A stretch of DNA of 64,000 nucleotides from Variovorax sp. OV700 (GTDB taxonomy: Bacteria > Pseudomonadota > Gammaproteobacteria > Burkholderiales > Burkholderiaceae_C), in NCBI RefSeq assembly GCF_900099805.1, contig NZ_FNDR01000001.1:372001-436000 (forward strand), in the 5' to 3' direction. Positions 18,181-27,139 of the stretch are shown here, one piece after another (positions within the stretch are counted from its first letter, which is position 1; each line of letters begins with the position of its first letter). The notes beneath the pieces were generated by a model, which was not told the origin of the DNA, searched no databases, and was given only the letters and a program-made list of their open reading frames with translations. The translations under genes and the position numbers were made by a program.

Positions 18181-19224
18181 TTATTCCTGCGCCATGGCGG
18201 GTTCACCGCGGGCAATGCGTCGCATGAAGTCGAGCTTGAGCAGCAGTGTCTTCATGCCATCCACATCGAGCCGGGTGGTGTTGTGCGAGTTGTAGTCTTC
18301 ACCGTGCGTGCTGCGGGTAATGCGCTGCTCGCCCTCCTCCACGTACTTGGCGTAGTTCAGGTCACGGCCGTCAGGCGGCACGCGGTAGTAGTCGCCCTGG
18401 TCTTCGGCGCAGGCCATTTCCTCTCGGCTCAACAGCGCTTCATAGAGCTTCTCGCCATGGCGTGTGCCGATCTCACGCACCTCATGATTCGGCTTGCGCA
18501 TCACCTCCAGAATGGCTCGTGTCAGTACCTGCACAGTGGCTGCCGGCGCCTTCTGCACAAAGATGTCGCCGTTGCTGCCGTGCTTGAAGGCATGCAGCAC
18601 CAGTTCGACCGCGTCCTCCAGAGTCATCATGAAGCGCGTCATGGTTGGGTCCGTCACGGTGATGGGCCTACCTGCCAGAACCTGTTCCACGAACAGCGGA
18701 ATTACCGAGCCGCGGGAGGCCATGACGTTGCCGTAGCGGGTACCGCAAATGACGGTGTTTGTGCTCTCCAGATTTCGACTGGCGGCGACCATCACCTTTT
18801 CCATCATCGCTTTGCTGATGCCCATGGCATTGATCGGGTAAACGGCCTTGTCAGTGCTTAGGCACACGACGCGTTTAACACCTGCGGCGATTGCCGCCTC
18901 CAAAACGTTTTCGGTGCCAAGCACATTCGTGCGTACCGCCTGCATCGGGTGGAATTCGCAAGACGGAACCTGCTTTAGCGCCGCGGCATGAAAGACATAG
19001 TCGACATTGCGCATGGCAGTGGCCACGCTTCGCGCATCTCGTACATCACCGATGTAGAACTTAAGCCTAGGATGGTTATAGCGCTTACGCATGTCATCCT
19101 GCTTTTTTTCATCCCGACTGAAGATGCGGATCTCTCCAATATCGGTCGAAATAAAGCGTTTGAGCACGGCATTACCGAATGAGCCAGTACCGCCGGAAAT
19201 CAATAGCGTTCTATTGTCAAACAT
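18181..19224 (-). CDS. fnlA: UDP-N-acetylglucosamine 4,6-dehydratase/5-epimerase, FnlA/WbjB/CapE
   Basis: 347 residues from the ATG at 19224; a TTG at 19236 overlapping the previous stop would add four residues. SDR fold with LLISGGTGSFGNAVLKRF and STDKAVYPINAMGISKAMMEK, where Met again replaces Tyr, as in this dehydratase family. It is soluble, unlike the long PglF-like enzyme of the same locus. It starts the FucNAc pathway by dehydrating and 5-epimerising UDP-GlcNAc. Followed by fnlB and fnlC in the order of the known capEFG/fnlABC sets. Confidence 0.92.
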   Translation of the reverse strand: MFDNRTLLISGGTGSFGNAVLKRFISTDIGEIRIFSRDEKKQDDMRKRYNHPRLKFYIGDVRDARSVATAMRNVDYVFHAAALKQVPSCEFHPMQAVRTNVLGTENVLEAAIAAGVKRVVCLSTDKAVYPINAMGISKAMMEKVMVAASRNLESTNTVICGTRYGNVMASRGSVIPLFVEQVLAGRPITVTDPTMTRFMMTLEDAVELVLHAFKHGSNGDIFVQKAPAATVQVLTRAILEVMRKPNHEVREIGTRHGEKLYEALLSREEMACAEDQGDYYRVPPDGRDLNYAKYVEEGEQRITRSTHGEDYNSHNTTRLDVDGMKTLLLKLDFMRRIARGEPAMAQE

Positions 19225-19232
19225 AGCAGACT

Positions 19233-20282
19233 TCAATTACTCATCAATGAGAGGATTTTATCTTGCTGCATATCAAGGTAGCTCGCTTCAGGCTCACTCA
19301 ATAGGCGGCTGAGATAATTTTCATAATGAACAATCAATTTATCGAGCGATCCTTCAATGTCACTAATGGGCGAAGCGATCCCAAATCCATTTTCCTGGAC
19401 AAGCGAGCCCAGGGAAACGTCTTCGGAACAAATTATTGGACATCCAAATGCAATGGATTCATAAAGTTTATTTGGAAGAGCAAGTTTCACATTGTTATTG
19501 CTAGCATCGTATAAAATGTAATTTACATCGATTGAAGAGTAGATCTCAGGCAAATCCTCAGGACTTCTGAATGTCCCGTGATAGGTAAAATTTGACAACC
19601 CCTCGAATACCGAAATTAATCCATCTCCATATGCGTGCAATTCAATATCAGAACGACGCTTTAATAACTCAGCAAGTGCTTCGAGTGGTTTTCGAAAAAC
19701 GAAATTTCCAATTACACCAATGCGAATGCGCTCACCTCGCTTTTTATTCGGCAAGAGCCTCCGAAAACCATCAACCTCAGCCTTCATCCAAAATGGAAGC
19801 TTGTTTTCTATGACAATTGTTTTTGACACTATTTTCGGGTATTTTTTTGCATAGTAGGCACTCAGGTAATATGGTGAAGTTAATATCAGGCCAGCCAATT
19901 TACGACAAAAAAATCCATCCAGAGGCGCAAACCACTTACCTCGACCATCCAATTGATAGAGATCGCCCAATTCAAGATAAACTTTCTTCCTCGCCAATAT
20001 GGCAATTAGAGCTTGATCCGGACCAGTACAATAGACAAGCTCCGACGGATTTTTCCAAAGTAGCAGCCAGAGCTTAAGAAGTAGAAATACTCGACTTCCA
20101 TAACTTCCATCCTTTGCCGCCCCAATTTCAATCGACTCAGTCGCATAATTTTTAATGTTAACCGTGTACTTATTTCTCAAAAAATAGAAAACCGTCAAAC
20201 GGAAGTTTTTGCGAAATAAATCGATTCTCTTTTGATGTCTAGGTTGCTGCAACGCAGAACTAATGAACAAAATTTCCTTCAT
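19233..20282 (-). CDS. Glycosyltransferase (GT4-like), acceptor and donor unknown
   Basis: 349 residues. Late Rossmann half has IGVIGNFVFRKPLEALAELL, HAYGDG, FTYHGTFRSPEDLPEIYSSIDVNYILYD and LPNKLYESIAFGCPIICSED, a GT-B pattern with the E..A.G.P motif of GT4. The N-terminal half is divergent. It is the only free-standing glycosyltransferase in the locus, so it probably adds the third sugar, perhaps ManNAcA because it sits beside wecC and wzx. AT-rich compared with fnlA, suggesting acquisition as part of the serotype-specific core. Confidence 0.75.
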   Translation of the reverse strand: MKEILFISSALQQPRHQKRIDLFRKNFRLTVFYFLRNKYTVNIKNYATESIEIGAAKDGSYGSRVFLLLKLWLLLWKNPSELVYCTGPDQALIAILARKKVYLELGDLYQLDGRGKWFAPLDGFFCRKLAGLILTSPYYLSAYYAKKYPKIVSKTIVIENKLPFWMKAEVDGFRRLLPNKKRGERIRIGVIGNFVFRKPLEALAELLKRRSDIELHAYGDGLISVFEGLSNFTYHGTFRSPEDLPEIYSSIDVNYILYDASNNNVKLALPNKLYESIAFGCPIICSEDVSLGSLVQENGFGIASPISDIEGSLDKLIVHYENYLSRLLSEPEASYLDMQQDKILSLMSN

Positions 20283-20333
20283 TAGGTTTCTCGATTACAA
20301 GTTAGCACCAAACAATAAGCTGTCAACACTGCC

Positions 20334-21698
20334 CTAACTCCGCCTCAAGCCAGACGATGCGGCTAGGAAAGTCAAACTTCCTAGGAGCAAGGCTACAAAA
20401 AGAAGAATGACCTCTTTTTTCACTTCTGCAATTAATCTAGCAATACCAATCCCGCAAATTTTCATGAGCAGGAGAAAATAAACAAAATAAAATATAAAGC
20501 CTGATGCGGCGTAGAGCTCGATCGCCGATTGCGGGACAAAACACACTCCTACAATAACGAAGCCGACTCTCAAGAAAAATCCAAAGCCCTGCAAGACAAG
20601 CGCTGCCTTTTGATTTTTAGTTACTTGGAGTGCCATTGAAATTGGCGAAGAGAGAAACTGCATGACGAACCAAGGCGTCAAGTACAACATTGCGGTCCCA
20701 GATCGCGCCCAGTTGCTTCCAAAAATAAGAGGGGTAAGCGCGGGAGCAAGAAGCCCTGCGAGAAGCAAAGGCCCTACTCCAACTCTCAACAATCCTTTAA
20801 TGACAGAAATTGTTAGATCAGGCAGCCGGTTCTCACGCATTGCTTTCGGCGCCTCCGATAAATACAACTGAGAAATAGACATCCCCATCAGTGCCATCGG
20901 CGCCTGCATTATTCGCGTGGCCAAAAACAAGTATGCAGCTTCAGAGTTGAGCAACAGCGTGCCAATAAGTATTACCGGCACCTGTATTCCTGCCATATTT
21001 AGCAGCGACTCTGGGACGGAGTACTTAGGAAAAAATTTATATTGCCTAAAGGTGACATATAAGATCTTCGGCCATGCTCCAACAGAATATGAGGACACTG
21101 CGCCTGCGAACCAAAAAACCAAGGCAAGGGAAGAAATTCCGCTTATCATGATTTGGCCAAGCATCAACCCGACAGCGCCGCCTCCCAATTCGCCAATTAA
21201 AATCTGAACACTCACGCCGGCTAATGTTTGGAAGATCTTGTATTTCGACAATAGAGCGAACTTTTTTTTCCTTACCAACCAATATTGAATGGCACTATAA
21301 CTACTGGTCATCCAAATACCGAGAGGAAGCAACCAAGCCATTCTCCATTTGCCAGTTGTCCCGAATATCCACTCCCAAGATTTAGGCATGATGGAGATCA
21401 AAACGGCCAGCGTGATCGAGATTCCAAAGGAAGACAGCAGCGCAAGAACCAATAGGGCATTCGCTCGTCGTTCTTGCTCGGGAATGGTCAAAGCAATGTC
21501 GAATCGAAGGCAAGCGGCAGAAGCAATCACTCCTACGAAAGATGCGAATATGGCCAAATCGTTGAACTCGCTTGGCGCGTACAATCGCGTCAACCACAAG
21601 GTCGACAAGAGCACTATTAGGCTAGATAAACCACTCCCACCAAATAGAATGGCGGCCGAACGGAGCAAGTTACGACTCATCGAACTATTCGGCTTCAT
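20334..21698 (-). CDS. wzx: Wzx-type oligosaccharide flippase
   Basis: 454 residues with about 12 membrane segments and the opening SMSRNLLRSAAILFGGSGLSSLI, followed by LWLTRLYAPSEFNDLAIFASF, the family's typical G.......LT.L..PE.FG..A. pattern. It should flip undecaprenyl-linked repeat units across the inner membrane for Wzy. It is AT-rich, like wzy and the neighbouring glycosyltransferase gene. Start at 21698 (MKPNS) or six codons later (MSRN). Confidence 0.85.
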   Translation of the reverse strand: MKPNSSMSRNLLRSAAILFGGSGLSSLIVLLSTLWLTRLYAPSEFNDLAIFASFVGVIASAACLRFDIALTIPEQERRANALLVLALLSSFGISITLAVLISIMPKSWEWIFGTTGKWRMAWLLPLGIWMTSSYSAIQYWLVRKKKFALLSKYKIFQTLAGVSVQILIGELGGGAVGLMLGQIMISGISSLALVFWFAGAVSSYSVGAWPKILYVTFRQYKFFPKYSVPESLLNMAGIQVPVILIGTLLLNSEAAYLFLATRIMQAPMALMGMSISQLYLSEAPKAMRENRLPDLTISVIKGLLRVGVGPLLLAGLLAPALTPLIFGSNWARSGTAMLYLTPWFVMQFLSSPISMALQVTKNQKAALVLQGFGFFLRVGFVIVGVCFVPQSAIELYAASGFIFYFVYFLLLMKICGIGIARLIAEVKKEVILLFVALLLGSLTFLAASSGLRRS

Positions 21699-21713
21699 GT
21701 GGGCGAATTTTCA

Positions 21714-23003
21714 TCAGGCCGCAACGGCCGATTTGTCCCAAATTCCACGCGTATCCACCAACAATTGCTGAGCTTTTAGATTTACGTTTCCAACAAAGTC
21801 TTTGTGGTCGACCAAAAGTATCAGTATATTGGCTCTTTTTCGCGCGTATTCAGCGGTGACCAGTTCCGCATTTTCTATCACTGCGGGTAAGCTGGAGATG
21901 TGAGGTTCGACAACCAACAACTCCCCAATTCCTAGTTTGCTTATTTTTTCGGCTATGGCTAGAGCGGGGCTTTCTCTAAGATCGTCTATGTTTGCCTTAA
22001 AGGTCAGGCCGAAGCAAGCAACTGACACGTCTTTCAATCGCATCAAATGGTTGGCCTGCAACAATTTGGAAATGGCGGCCTGCACTTTCTCGACTACCCA
22101 TTCCGGCTTGTAATCATTTACTTCACGCGCGATTTTTATAAGTCGAGCCTCTTTGGGGCAAGCGCTGACGATGAACCACGGATCTACAGCGATGCAGTGC
22201 CCGCCGACTCCGGGACCGGGCTGTAAGATATTTACTCGAGGATGAAGGTTGGCAAGCCGAATAAGCTCCCAGACACTGATGTCTTGCTTGTCACAAATTA
22301 AAGACAGTTCATTCGCAAATGCGATGTTTACGTCACGGTAGCTGTTTTCTGTCAGCTTGCACATCTCAGCTGTTCGAGCATTGGTTGTAATACAAGCGCC
22401 TAGAACGAAGATTTTGTAAAGTGCAATCGCCGCTTCCGAGCATTTCGTTGTGATCCCACCAATAACCCGATCGTTTTGCACAAGCTCGCGCAGTACTTGG
22501 CCAGGCAATACGCGCTCGGGACAATAAGCCACTCGAATATCGGACTCGCCTCCATGCGTCTGGGGAAAAGTCAGATCTGGCCTTGCGTCGGACAGCCAAG
22601 CTGCCATTTGCTCTGTGGCGCCTACGGGCGAAGTGGACTCAAGAATGACCAGATCGCCTTTCTTGAGTACCGGAGCGATCGACCTACTTGCTGTTTCGAT
22701 ATAGCTCAGATCCGGCTCATGATCACCCGTGGGGCCGGTCTTAAAAGGAGTCGGCACTGCAATCAGGAATGCCTCCGCTGGTTCGGGTCGAGTTGTGGCG
22801 CGCAAATAGCCTTCCGTCACAGCTGCATGCACCACGATGTCGAGGTCGGGTTCGACAATGTGGATTTGCCCGCTATTGATGATGTCTACTGCCTTCTGGT
22901 TGACGTCCACACCGATGACTTTGACCTTGCGCGATGCAAGAACGGCAGCAGTTGGCAGGCCGATGTAGCCGAGGCCGATGACGGAAACGGTCTTGAAGGT
23001 CAT
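21714..23003 (-). CDS. wecC: UDP-N-acetyl-D-mannosamine dehydrogenase, WecC type
   Basis: 429 residues from the ATG at 23003, which overlaps the wecB stop by four bases; the frame further upstream is wecB in another frame. NAD motif [12 protein letters not shown] at 8-19, and the catalytic Cys C270 in [14 protein letters not shown]. It oxidises UDP-ManNAc twice to UDP-ManNAcA. Pairing with wecB supports the ManNAc rather than a GlcNAc substrate, though WbpO/VipA-type GalNAc dehydrogenases are similar. Confidence 0.9.
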   Translation of the reverse strand: MTFKTVSVIGLGYIGLPTAAVLASRKVKVIGVDVNQKAVDIINSGQIHIVEPDLDIVVHAAVTEGYLRATTRPEPAEAFLIAVPTPFKTGPTGDHEPDLSYIETASRSIAPVLKKGDLVILESTSPVGATEQMAAWLSDARPDLTFPQTHGGESDIRVAYCPERVLPGQVLRELVQNDRVIGGITTKCSEAAIALYKIFVLGACITTNARTAEMCKLTENSYRDVNIAFANELSLICDKQDISVWELIRLANLHPRVNILQPGPGVGGHCIAVDPWFIVSACPKEARLIKIAREVNDYKPEWVVEKVQAAISKLLQANHLMRLKDVSVACFGLTFKANIDDLRESPALAIAEKISKLGIGELLVVEPHISSLPAVIENAELVTAEYARKRANILILLVDHKDFVGNVNLKAQQLLVDTRGIWDKSAVAA

Positions 23004-24154
23004 GCGATTGCTGATTGAGAAACTGAACGGGTCTTTTCGGCGAGCGACAAGGTTTGGGCAATGCGCTGGCAAGCTCGGCCGTCGCCGTAGGGGTTGTGGG
23101 CGTGGGCCATGATTTGGTAAGCGGCGGCGTCCGTCAGCAGCACATGCGCTTGGGCAACGATTCGTTCGATATCCGTGCCCACGAGCTTCACAGTGCCGGC
23201 GGCAACCGCCTCAGGCCGCTCGGTGGTGTCGCGCATCACAAGTACGGGCTTGCCCAGCGAAGGAGCCTCTTCCTGAATGCCGCCCGAATCGGTCAGGATC
23301 AGGGTGCTCCGATCCATCAGGTAGACGAAGGGCAGGTAATCCAGCGGCTCGATCAAATGCACATTGCCGACGTTGCCCAGCAGGCGCCGTACAGGCTCCT
23401 GCACCTGCGGATTCAGATGCACGGGGTAAACTACTTGCACATCGGCATGGGTGCGGGCGATGCGGCCTAGGGCTTCGCAGATTCGCTCGAAGCCGCCACC
23501 AAAGTTTTCTCGTCGGTGGCCGGTCACGAGCACCAGGCGCTTGGCCGGGTCAATGAAGCGGAACTGCTCGGCAAAGCGCTGCTGCAACGCCATGTCGTCC
23601 CTAATCCGGTCCCGCACCTGCAGCAGGGAATCAATCACGGTATTGCCGGTCACGTGGACAGTGTCAGGTGCCACCCCCTCCGCCAACAAGTTGTCGCGTG
23701 AGGCATCGGTAGGTGCAAAGTGCCAATGCCCAAGCACACTCGTGAGCTTGCGGTTAGCTTCTTCGGGCCACGGTGAATAGAGATTGCCAGTACGCAAGCC
23801 GGCTTCGACGTGGCCCACCGGAATGCGCTGATAGAAAGCCGCCAGTGTTGCGGCGAACGTAGTGGACGTGTCGCCATGGACCAGCATTGCGTCGGGCCGC
23901 CATTGCGTCAAAGTTTCCTTCAACCCGCGCAGCACGCCGGCTGTAATGTCGGTCAGATCTTGGCCTGGCTTCATCAGGTTGAGATCGAAATCCGGGGTGA
24001 TCTCGAAAAGACTGAGCACTTGGTCCAACATCTCGCGATGCTGGGCTGTCACGCACACCCGGGTTTCAAAGGCCGGCAGCGTCTGCAAATGCTTTACCAG
24101 CGGCGCCATCTTTATGGCTTCTGGTCGGGTACCGAACACTAGGAGGATTTTCAT
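23000..24154 (-). CDS. wecB: UDP-N-acetylglucosamine 2-epimerase (non-hydrolysing), WecB
   Basis: 384 residues from the ATG at 24154 ([16 protein letters not shown]), where the family starts. D95 (HGDTST), E117 (HVEAGLR), E131 (PEEANR) and H213 (TGHRREN) fall at the same numbers as the residues reported as catalytic in E. coli WecB. It interconverts UDP-GlcNAc and UDP-ManNAc and feeds the overlapping wecC. It is clearly different from the FnlC-type epimerase at 15888-17024. Confidence 0.94.
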   Translation of the reverse strand: MKILLVFGTRPEAIKMAPLVKHLQTLPAFETRVCVTAQHREMLDQVLSLFEITPDFDLNLMKPGQDLTDITAGVLRGLKETLTQWRPDAMLVHGDTSTTFAATLAAFYQRIPVGHVEAGLRTGNLYSPWPEEANRKLTSVLGHWHFAPTDASRDNLLAEGVAPDTVHVTGNTVIDSLLQVRDRIRDDMALQQRFAEQFRFIDPAKRLVLVTGHRRENFGGGFERICEALGRIARTHADVQVVYPVHLNPQVQEPVRRLLGNVGNVHLIEPLDYLPFVYLMDRSTLILTDSGGIQEEAPSLGKPVLVMRDTTERPEAVAAGTVKLVGTDIERIVAQAHVLLTDAAAYQIMAHAHNPYGDGRACQRIAQTLSLAEKTRSVSQSAIA

Positions 24155-24270
24155 AGGAGCATGCGTATGAAAGCACCGGCCTCGAAGCACGGCATCTCTA
24201 CGGGGTTGAACTAACAAACAGAGATCCGACTGGTTCTTGCAGCGTCTCCACCTCAGCCGATGGCCCGCTA

Positions 24271-25452
24271 TCAGCGGAACCGATCCGCCGTTTCGCTACC
24301 CAGATTCACCACCTGGGCGGCGGGCAATATCAGGCTGATCACGCGGTTCCACTTCACGAGCGGCACCGGGTCGATGTAGACCACGTCTTGCGCCTCCAGG
24401 CTGAACTGCCTGGCCAGCACCATTGCGGCGGGGTTCTTGGCGTCCAGATGGAAGATCGCGGGCAAGCCCGTGGCACCCTGGCGAATCACGTAGATCTGGC
24501 CGGGGTTGGAGGTGGTGAGGATCGGCCCGCCCGCTTCACCCAACGCTTCGTTCAGGTTGAGGCGGCCGTTGCTGCGCACCGTCAGTGCCGATGGGCGGAG
24601 GATTTCGCCCATCACATACACCTTGGCGTCTTCGCGATGGCCCACGCGGACGGTGTCGCCGTTCATCAAGGGAATGTCGTTGCCGTCACGGCCGGCTTCG
24701 CGCAAGCGCGTCAGGTCGATGTCGATTGACTTGCCATCGCGAACAAGGGTCACAGCCGCGCGGTTGCCGCTTGCGGTGATGCCACCGGCCCGGTTGATGG
24801 CCTCGGTCAGCGTCATGGGCACGTCGGTGAAGATCTGCGAGCCCGGCACGCGCACCTCGCCTTCTATATAGGCGCGGCGGCTGCGAAATGATTGGATGCG
24901 CACCGTCACTTCGGGTTCGCGCACCTGCGTGACGATCAACTTTGAGATGAGGTCGCCGGCCTCCGCCTCAGTGAGCCCCGCAACCCTGACGCGGCCCACA
25001 TACGGAAAGGCGATTTCGCCCGACGAATCGACGATGAAGCCCGGCGCCACACTCACGCCCGTGGGGTCGGCCTGCTGCGAGATGACGGCGCCGGCACTGG
25101 GCAGCAGTTCGGGGTGGTCATACACGATGACGCCCACCACGTCTCCGGGGCCGATGGTGTAGCGCTGCGCCTTACCGAACAGCGCTCCCACGTCTGGCGG
25201 CACGCTCTTGGGCGTCATTTTGGCCAGCGTGCGCACAAGGGCCGGGGTAATGGGGGTAATCCGGTCTTCGGGCGCTGCGTCGGGCAGGTACTGGAACTTG
25301 GGCGGCAGATCCTCGGCGCTTTGGTAGGGCTCTACGGTACCCATGCCAGGCACGATGGTGCAGGCTTGAAGCAGGGTACTCACCAATAGAGCGGCGACCG
25401 ATGTATGTCTCAAAACAAACCTCCGCTTTTTATTACGCCTTCGGGCGAACAT
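24271..25452 (-). CDS. wza: Outer-membrane polysaccharide export lipoprotein, Wza
   Basis: 393 residues from the ATG at 25452. Lipobox LLQAC with C31; poly-export domain [19 protein letters not shown] and SLBB repeats ([22 protein letters not shown]), and a C-terminal amphipathic helix ([15 protein letters not shown]) that forms the outer-membrane pore in Wza. The start is uncertain: a TTG at 25413 has an ideal GGAGG six bases upstream and gives an ordinary 17-residue lipoprotein signal, while the ATG has no clear ribosome site. It heads the minus-strand biosynthesis run and pairs functionally with wzc at the far end of the locus. Confidence 0.93.
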   Translation of the reverse strand: MFARRRNKKRRFVLRHTSVAALLVSTLLQACTIVPGMGTVEPYQSAEDLPPKFQYLPDAAPEDRITPITPALVRTLAKMTPKSVPPDVGALFGKAQRYTIGPGDVVGVIVYDHPELLPSAGAVISQQADPTGVSVAPGFIVDSSGEIAFPYVGRVRVAGLTEAEAGDLISKLIVTQVREPEVTVRIQSFRSRRAYIEGEVRVPGSQIFTDVPMTLTEAINRAGGITASGNRAAVTLVRDGKSIDIDLTRLREAGRDGNDIPLMNGDTVRVGHREDAKVYVMGEILRPSALTVRSNGRLNLNEALGEAGGPILTTSNPGQIYVIRQGATGLPAIFHLDAKNPAAMVLARQFSLEAQDVVYIDPVPLVKWNRVISLILPAAQVVNLGSETADRFR

Positions 25453-25489
25453 CTTGCTGAGGATTAGCTGTTTCTCTATGCCTCCTCTT

Positions 25490-25518
25490 ATTTAGGTCAT
25501 CTTATCTATTGTTGCCAA
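25490..25518 (-). promoter_or_regulatory. Candidate sigma-70 promoter for wza
   Basis: On the minus strand TTGGCA, 17 bases, CTAAAT, ending about 38 bases before the wza ATG. The -35 lies inside an inverted repeat, TTGCCA (25512-25517) and TGGCAA (25530-25535), that could be an operator. A second, wider pair, TTATCTATT (25502-25510) and AATAGATAA (25561-25569), flanks it. Confidence 0.35.
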
Positions 25519-25569
25519 AACGTTTCCCATGGCAAAAAGAGCGCGCAATCAATGTCATAAAATAGATAA

Positions 25570-26057
25570 CACTACTTACATTTCGCAACCCATAGTTTTG
25601 TGAAAGTGTGGTCGGCGTCTCATCGACGGCAAACGACACCGTTGGATGCGAACACGGGAGGTTGAGGGGCGTCTGGGAGGCGTGCCATCCCTCGTGGCGA
25701 CGAGGGAGAAAGCCGGTGGGCGCTGCCTGAGCCTGACCACCGCCCCGCTCGTTAGGTACCGCGCACGCGTTCCGTTGCGCGCTTCAGGAGGGGGTCGGTC
25801 GGCGAAATCTCACCGCAAAACCTGTCGTCTTTCGGACAACTAATTTTGGGGTGCAAGCACTAATCTTCGAATTAGTCGCAGCTCAGGCATTAGAGATTTA
25901 ATACATCAAAAGCAAACGGAGGGCGCCTGTTTTAGTCGCCACGAATACTTTTGTAATCGCAATTGAAATCTGCGCGGCTCGCGTATTTATTGGCGTTTTT
26001 AGAGCATTGCCTGCTCTTCATGGCGCGCGCGGCAACGGGGCGCTGTCGTCCAACAGC
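25570..26057. other. Noncoding gap between the exopolysaccharide locus and tRNA-Pro
   Basis: No ORF here has plausible codon use or a recognisable product. The stretch holds a hairpin without a T-run (CCCTCGT/ACGAGGG at 25689-25706) and a short palindrome (ACTAAT/ATTAGT at 25859-25876). Base composition swings from GC-rich (25620-25820) to AT-rich (25840-26000). It may hold wza regulatory DNA or be a junction left by gain of the locus. Confidence 0.5.
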
Positions 26058-26096
26058 AAAAAAAAAAACGGGCCAGAGCTTGTGACTCTGACCCGT
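26058..26096 (-). terminator. Rho-independent terminator of tRNA-Pro
   Basis: Read on the minus strand, an 11-base stem with one mismatch (ACGGGTCAGAG / CTCTGGCCCGT) around a 7-base loop is followed at once by a run of 11 T. It starts 19 bases after the tRNA 3' end. Confidence 0.85.
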
Positions 26097-26114
26097 TGAT
26101 CTATCTGACGATAT

Positions 26115-26191
26115 TGGTCGGTGTGAAAGGATTCGAACCTTCGACCCCTTGCACCCCATGCAAGTGCGCTACCAGGCTGCGCCACACACCG
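26115..26191 (-). tRNA. tRNA-Pro (anticodon GGG)
   Basis: 77 bases including an encoded CCA. The acceptor stem is CGGTGTG/CACACCG, the anticodon stem CTTGC/GCAAG encloses the loop ATGGGGT, giving anticodon GGG with G37, typical of tRNA-Pro. The T loop is GTTCGAATC. It reads CCC and CCT codons. It lies downstream of the merR gene on the same strand and has its own terminator. Confidence 0.95.
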
Positions 26192-26217
26192 AAGCTCTCA
26201 ATTATAGCCGGCTGAAA

Positions 26218-26697
26218 TCACCGTCCGACGGTCAGCAGCTCACGAATTTCAAAAAGCTCGCGCCGCAGGTGCATCAGCTGCGACGGATCGACCGTGCGCG
26301 CCGTGGCTTGCTGGGGCTCGGGGTTGTGGGTGTCTTCGTCGTCCTGGTGCATGGCGGCATCGAACTCTTCCTGGTCGATTTCGACGGCTTCCATGCCCTC
26401 GAGCGGAACGATGCCGGCCTTGCGGCGCTCTCGCTCGCCTTGCACGAGTTCTTGCAGCTTGTTGCGCGCGCCGCTGATGGTAAAGCCCTGGTCGTAGAGC
26501 AGGTCGCGGATGCGGCGAATCATGAGCACCTCGTGGTGCTGGTAGTAGCGCCGGTTGCCGCGCCGCTTCATAGGGCGCAGTTGCGTGAACTCCTGCTCCC
26601 AGTAGCGCAGCACGTGCGGCTTGACGCCGCACAGCTCGCCGACCTCACCGATGGTGAAGTAGCGTTTGACGGGAATGGGCGGGAGCGTTTTCTCCAT
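26218..26697 (-). CDS. MerR-family transcriptional regulator
   Basis: 159 residues from the ATG at 26697; a TTG three codons upstream is less likely. A MerR-type winged helix-turn-helix fills residues about 13-82 (KRYFTIGEVGELCGVKPHVLRYWEQEF...RRYY), followed by a coiled-coil and an acidic, low-complexity part, and no metal-binding Cys. A MerR gene in this position after ihfA is common in betaproteobacteria; its target is not known from sequence. The gene lies 65 bases downstream of ihfA and probably shares its transcript. Confidence 0.85.
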   Translation of the reverse strand: MEKTLPPIPVKRYFTIGEVGELCGVKPHVLRYWEQEFTQLRPMKRRGNRRYYQHHEVLMIRRIRDLLYDQGFTISGARNKLQELVQGERERRKAGIVPLEGMEAVEIDQEEFDAAMHQDDEDTHNPEPQQATARTVDPSQLMHLRRELFEIRELLTVGR

Positions 26698-26762
26698 TGA
26701 AATCAAGACCGTGCGCAGGAAACCTTAGAGATTACTCTACGCAGCCGCGCAGCACCAAGCAC

Positions 26763-27134
26763 TTATTCGGCGCCCAGGCTCCACTCGACCTCGGAAGTGC
26801 CGCTGGGCTCGATGCTGCCGTGGATCTGTTCCTTGAGCTTGGCGCTGGCATGAAAGGTGGCCACGCGCCGCTCGCCGATGGGAATGGCTTCGCCGGTGCG
26901 CGGATTGCGGCCCGGCCGCGGTGCCTTCACGCGGATCTGGAAGTTGCCAAAGCCCGAGATTTTGACGTCGGTGCCTTCGATCAGGCTGTTGGCGATGAGG
27001 TCGAAGAAAGCCTCGACCATGTCCTTGGATTCGCGCTTGTTGAGGCCGATCTGCTCGAAAAGCAGGTCGGCCAGGTGCGCCTTGGTGAGTGCGGGCGTTT
27101 CGAGGGCTTCGAGCGTGAATTCCGCAGCGTTCAT
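26763..27134 (-). CDS. ihfA: Integration host factor subunit alpha
   Basis: 123 residues from ATG 27134, chosen because AGAGG lies nine bases upstream; ATG 27140 is possible. HU/IHF fold: LTKAHLADLLFEQIGLNKRESKDMVEAFFDLI, then the DNA-bending arm GFGNFQIRVKAPRPGRNPRTGEAIPI with the intercalating proline in RNP. With IhfB it bends DNA at specific sites. It follows pheT directly, as in E. coli and most betaproteobacteria. A tail of about 20 residues beyond the core is longer than in E. coli IhfA. Confidence 0.95.
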   Translation of the reverse strand: MNAAEFTLEALETPALTKAHLADLLFEQIGLNKRESKDMVEAFFDLIANSLIEGTDVKISGFGNFQIRVKAPRPGRNPRTGEAIPIGERRVATFHASAKLKEQIHGSIEPSGTSEVEWSLGAE

Positions 27135-27139
27135 TCTCA

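Noticed and set aside
25689-25706. Hairpin CCCTCGT/ACGAGGG as a terminator
   Set aside because: No T-run on either strand and no gene ending close by.
25646-25843. 65-codon ORF in the gap before tRNA-Pro
   Set aside because: No ribosome site, Arg/Gly-rich, and it ends in an AT-rich noncoding stretch.
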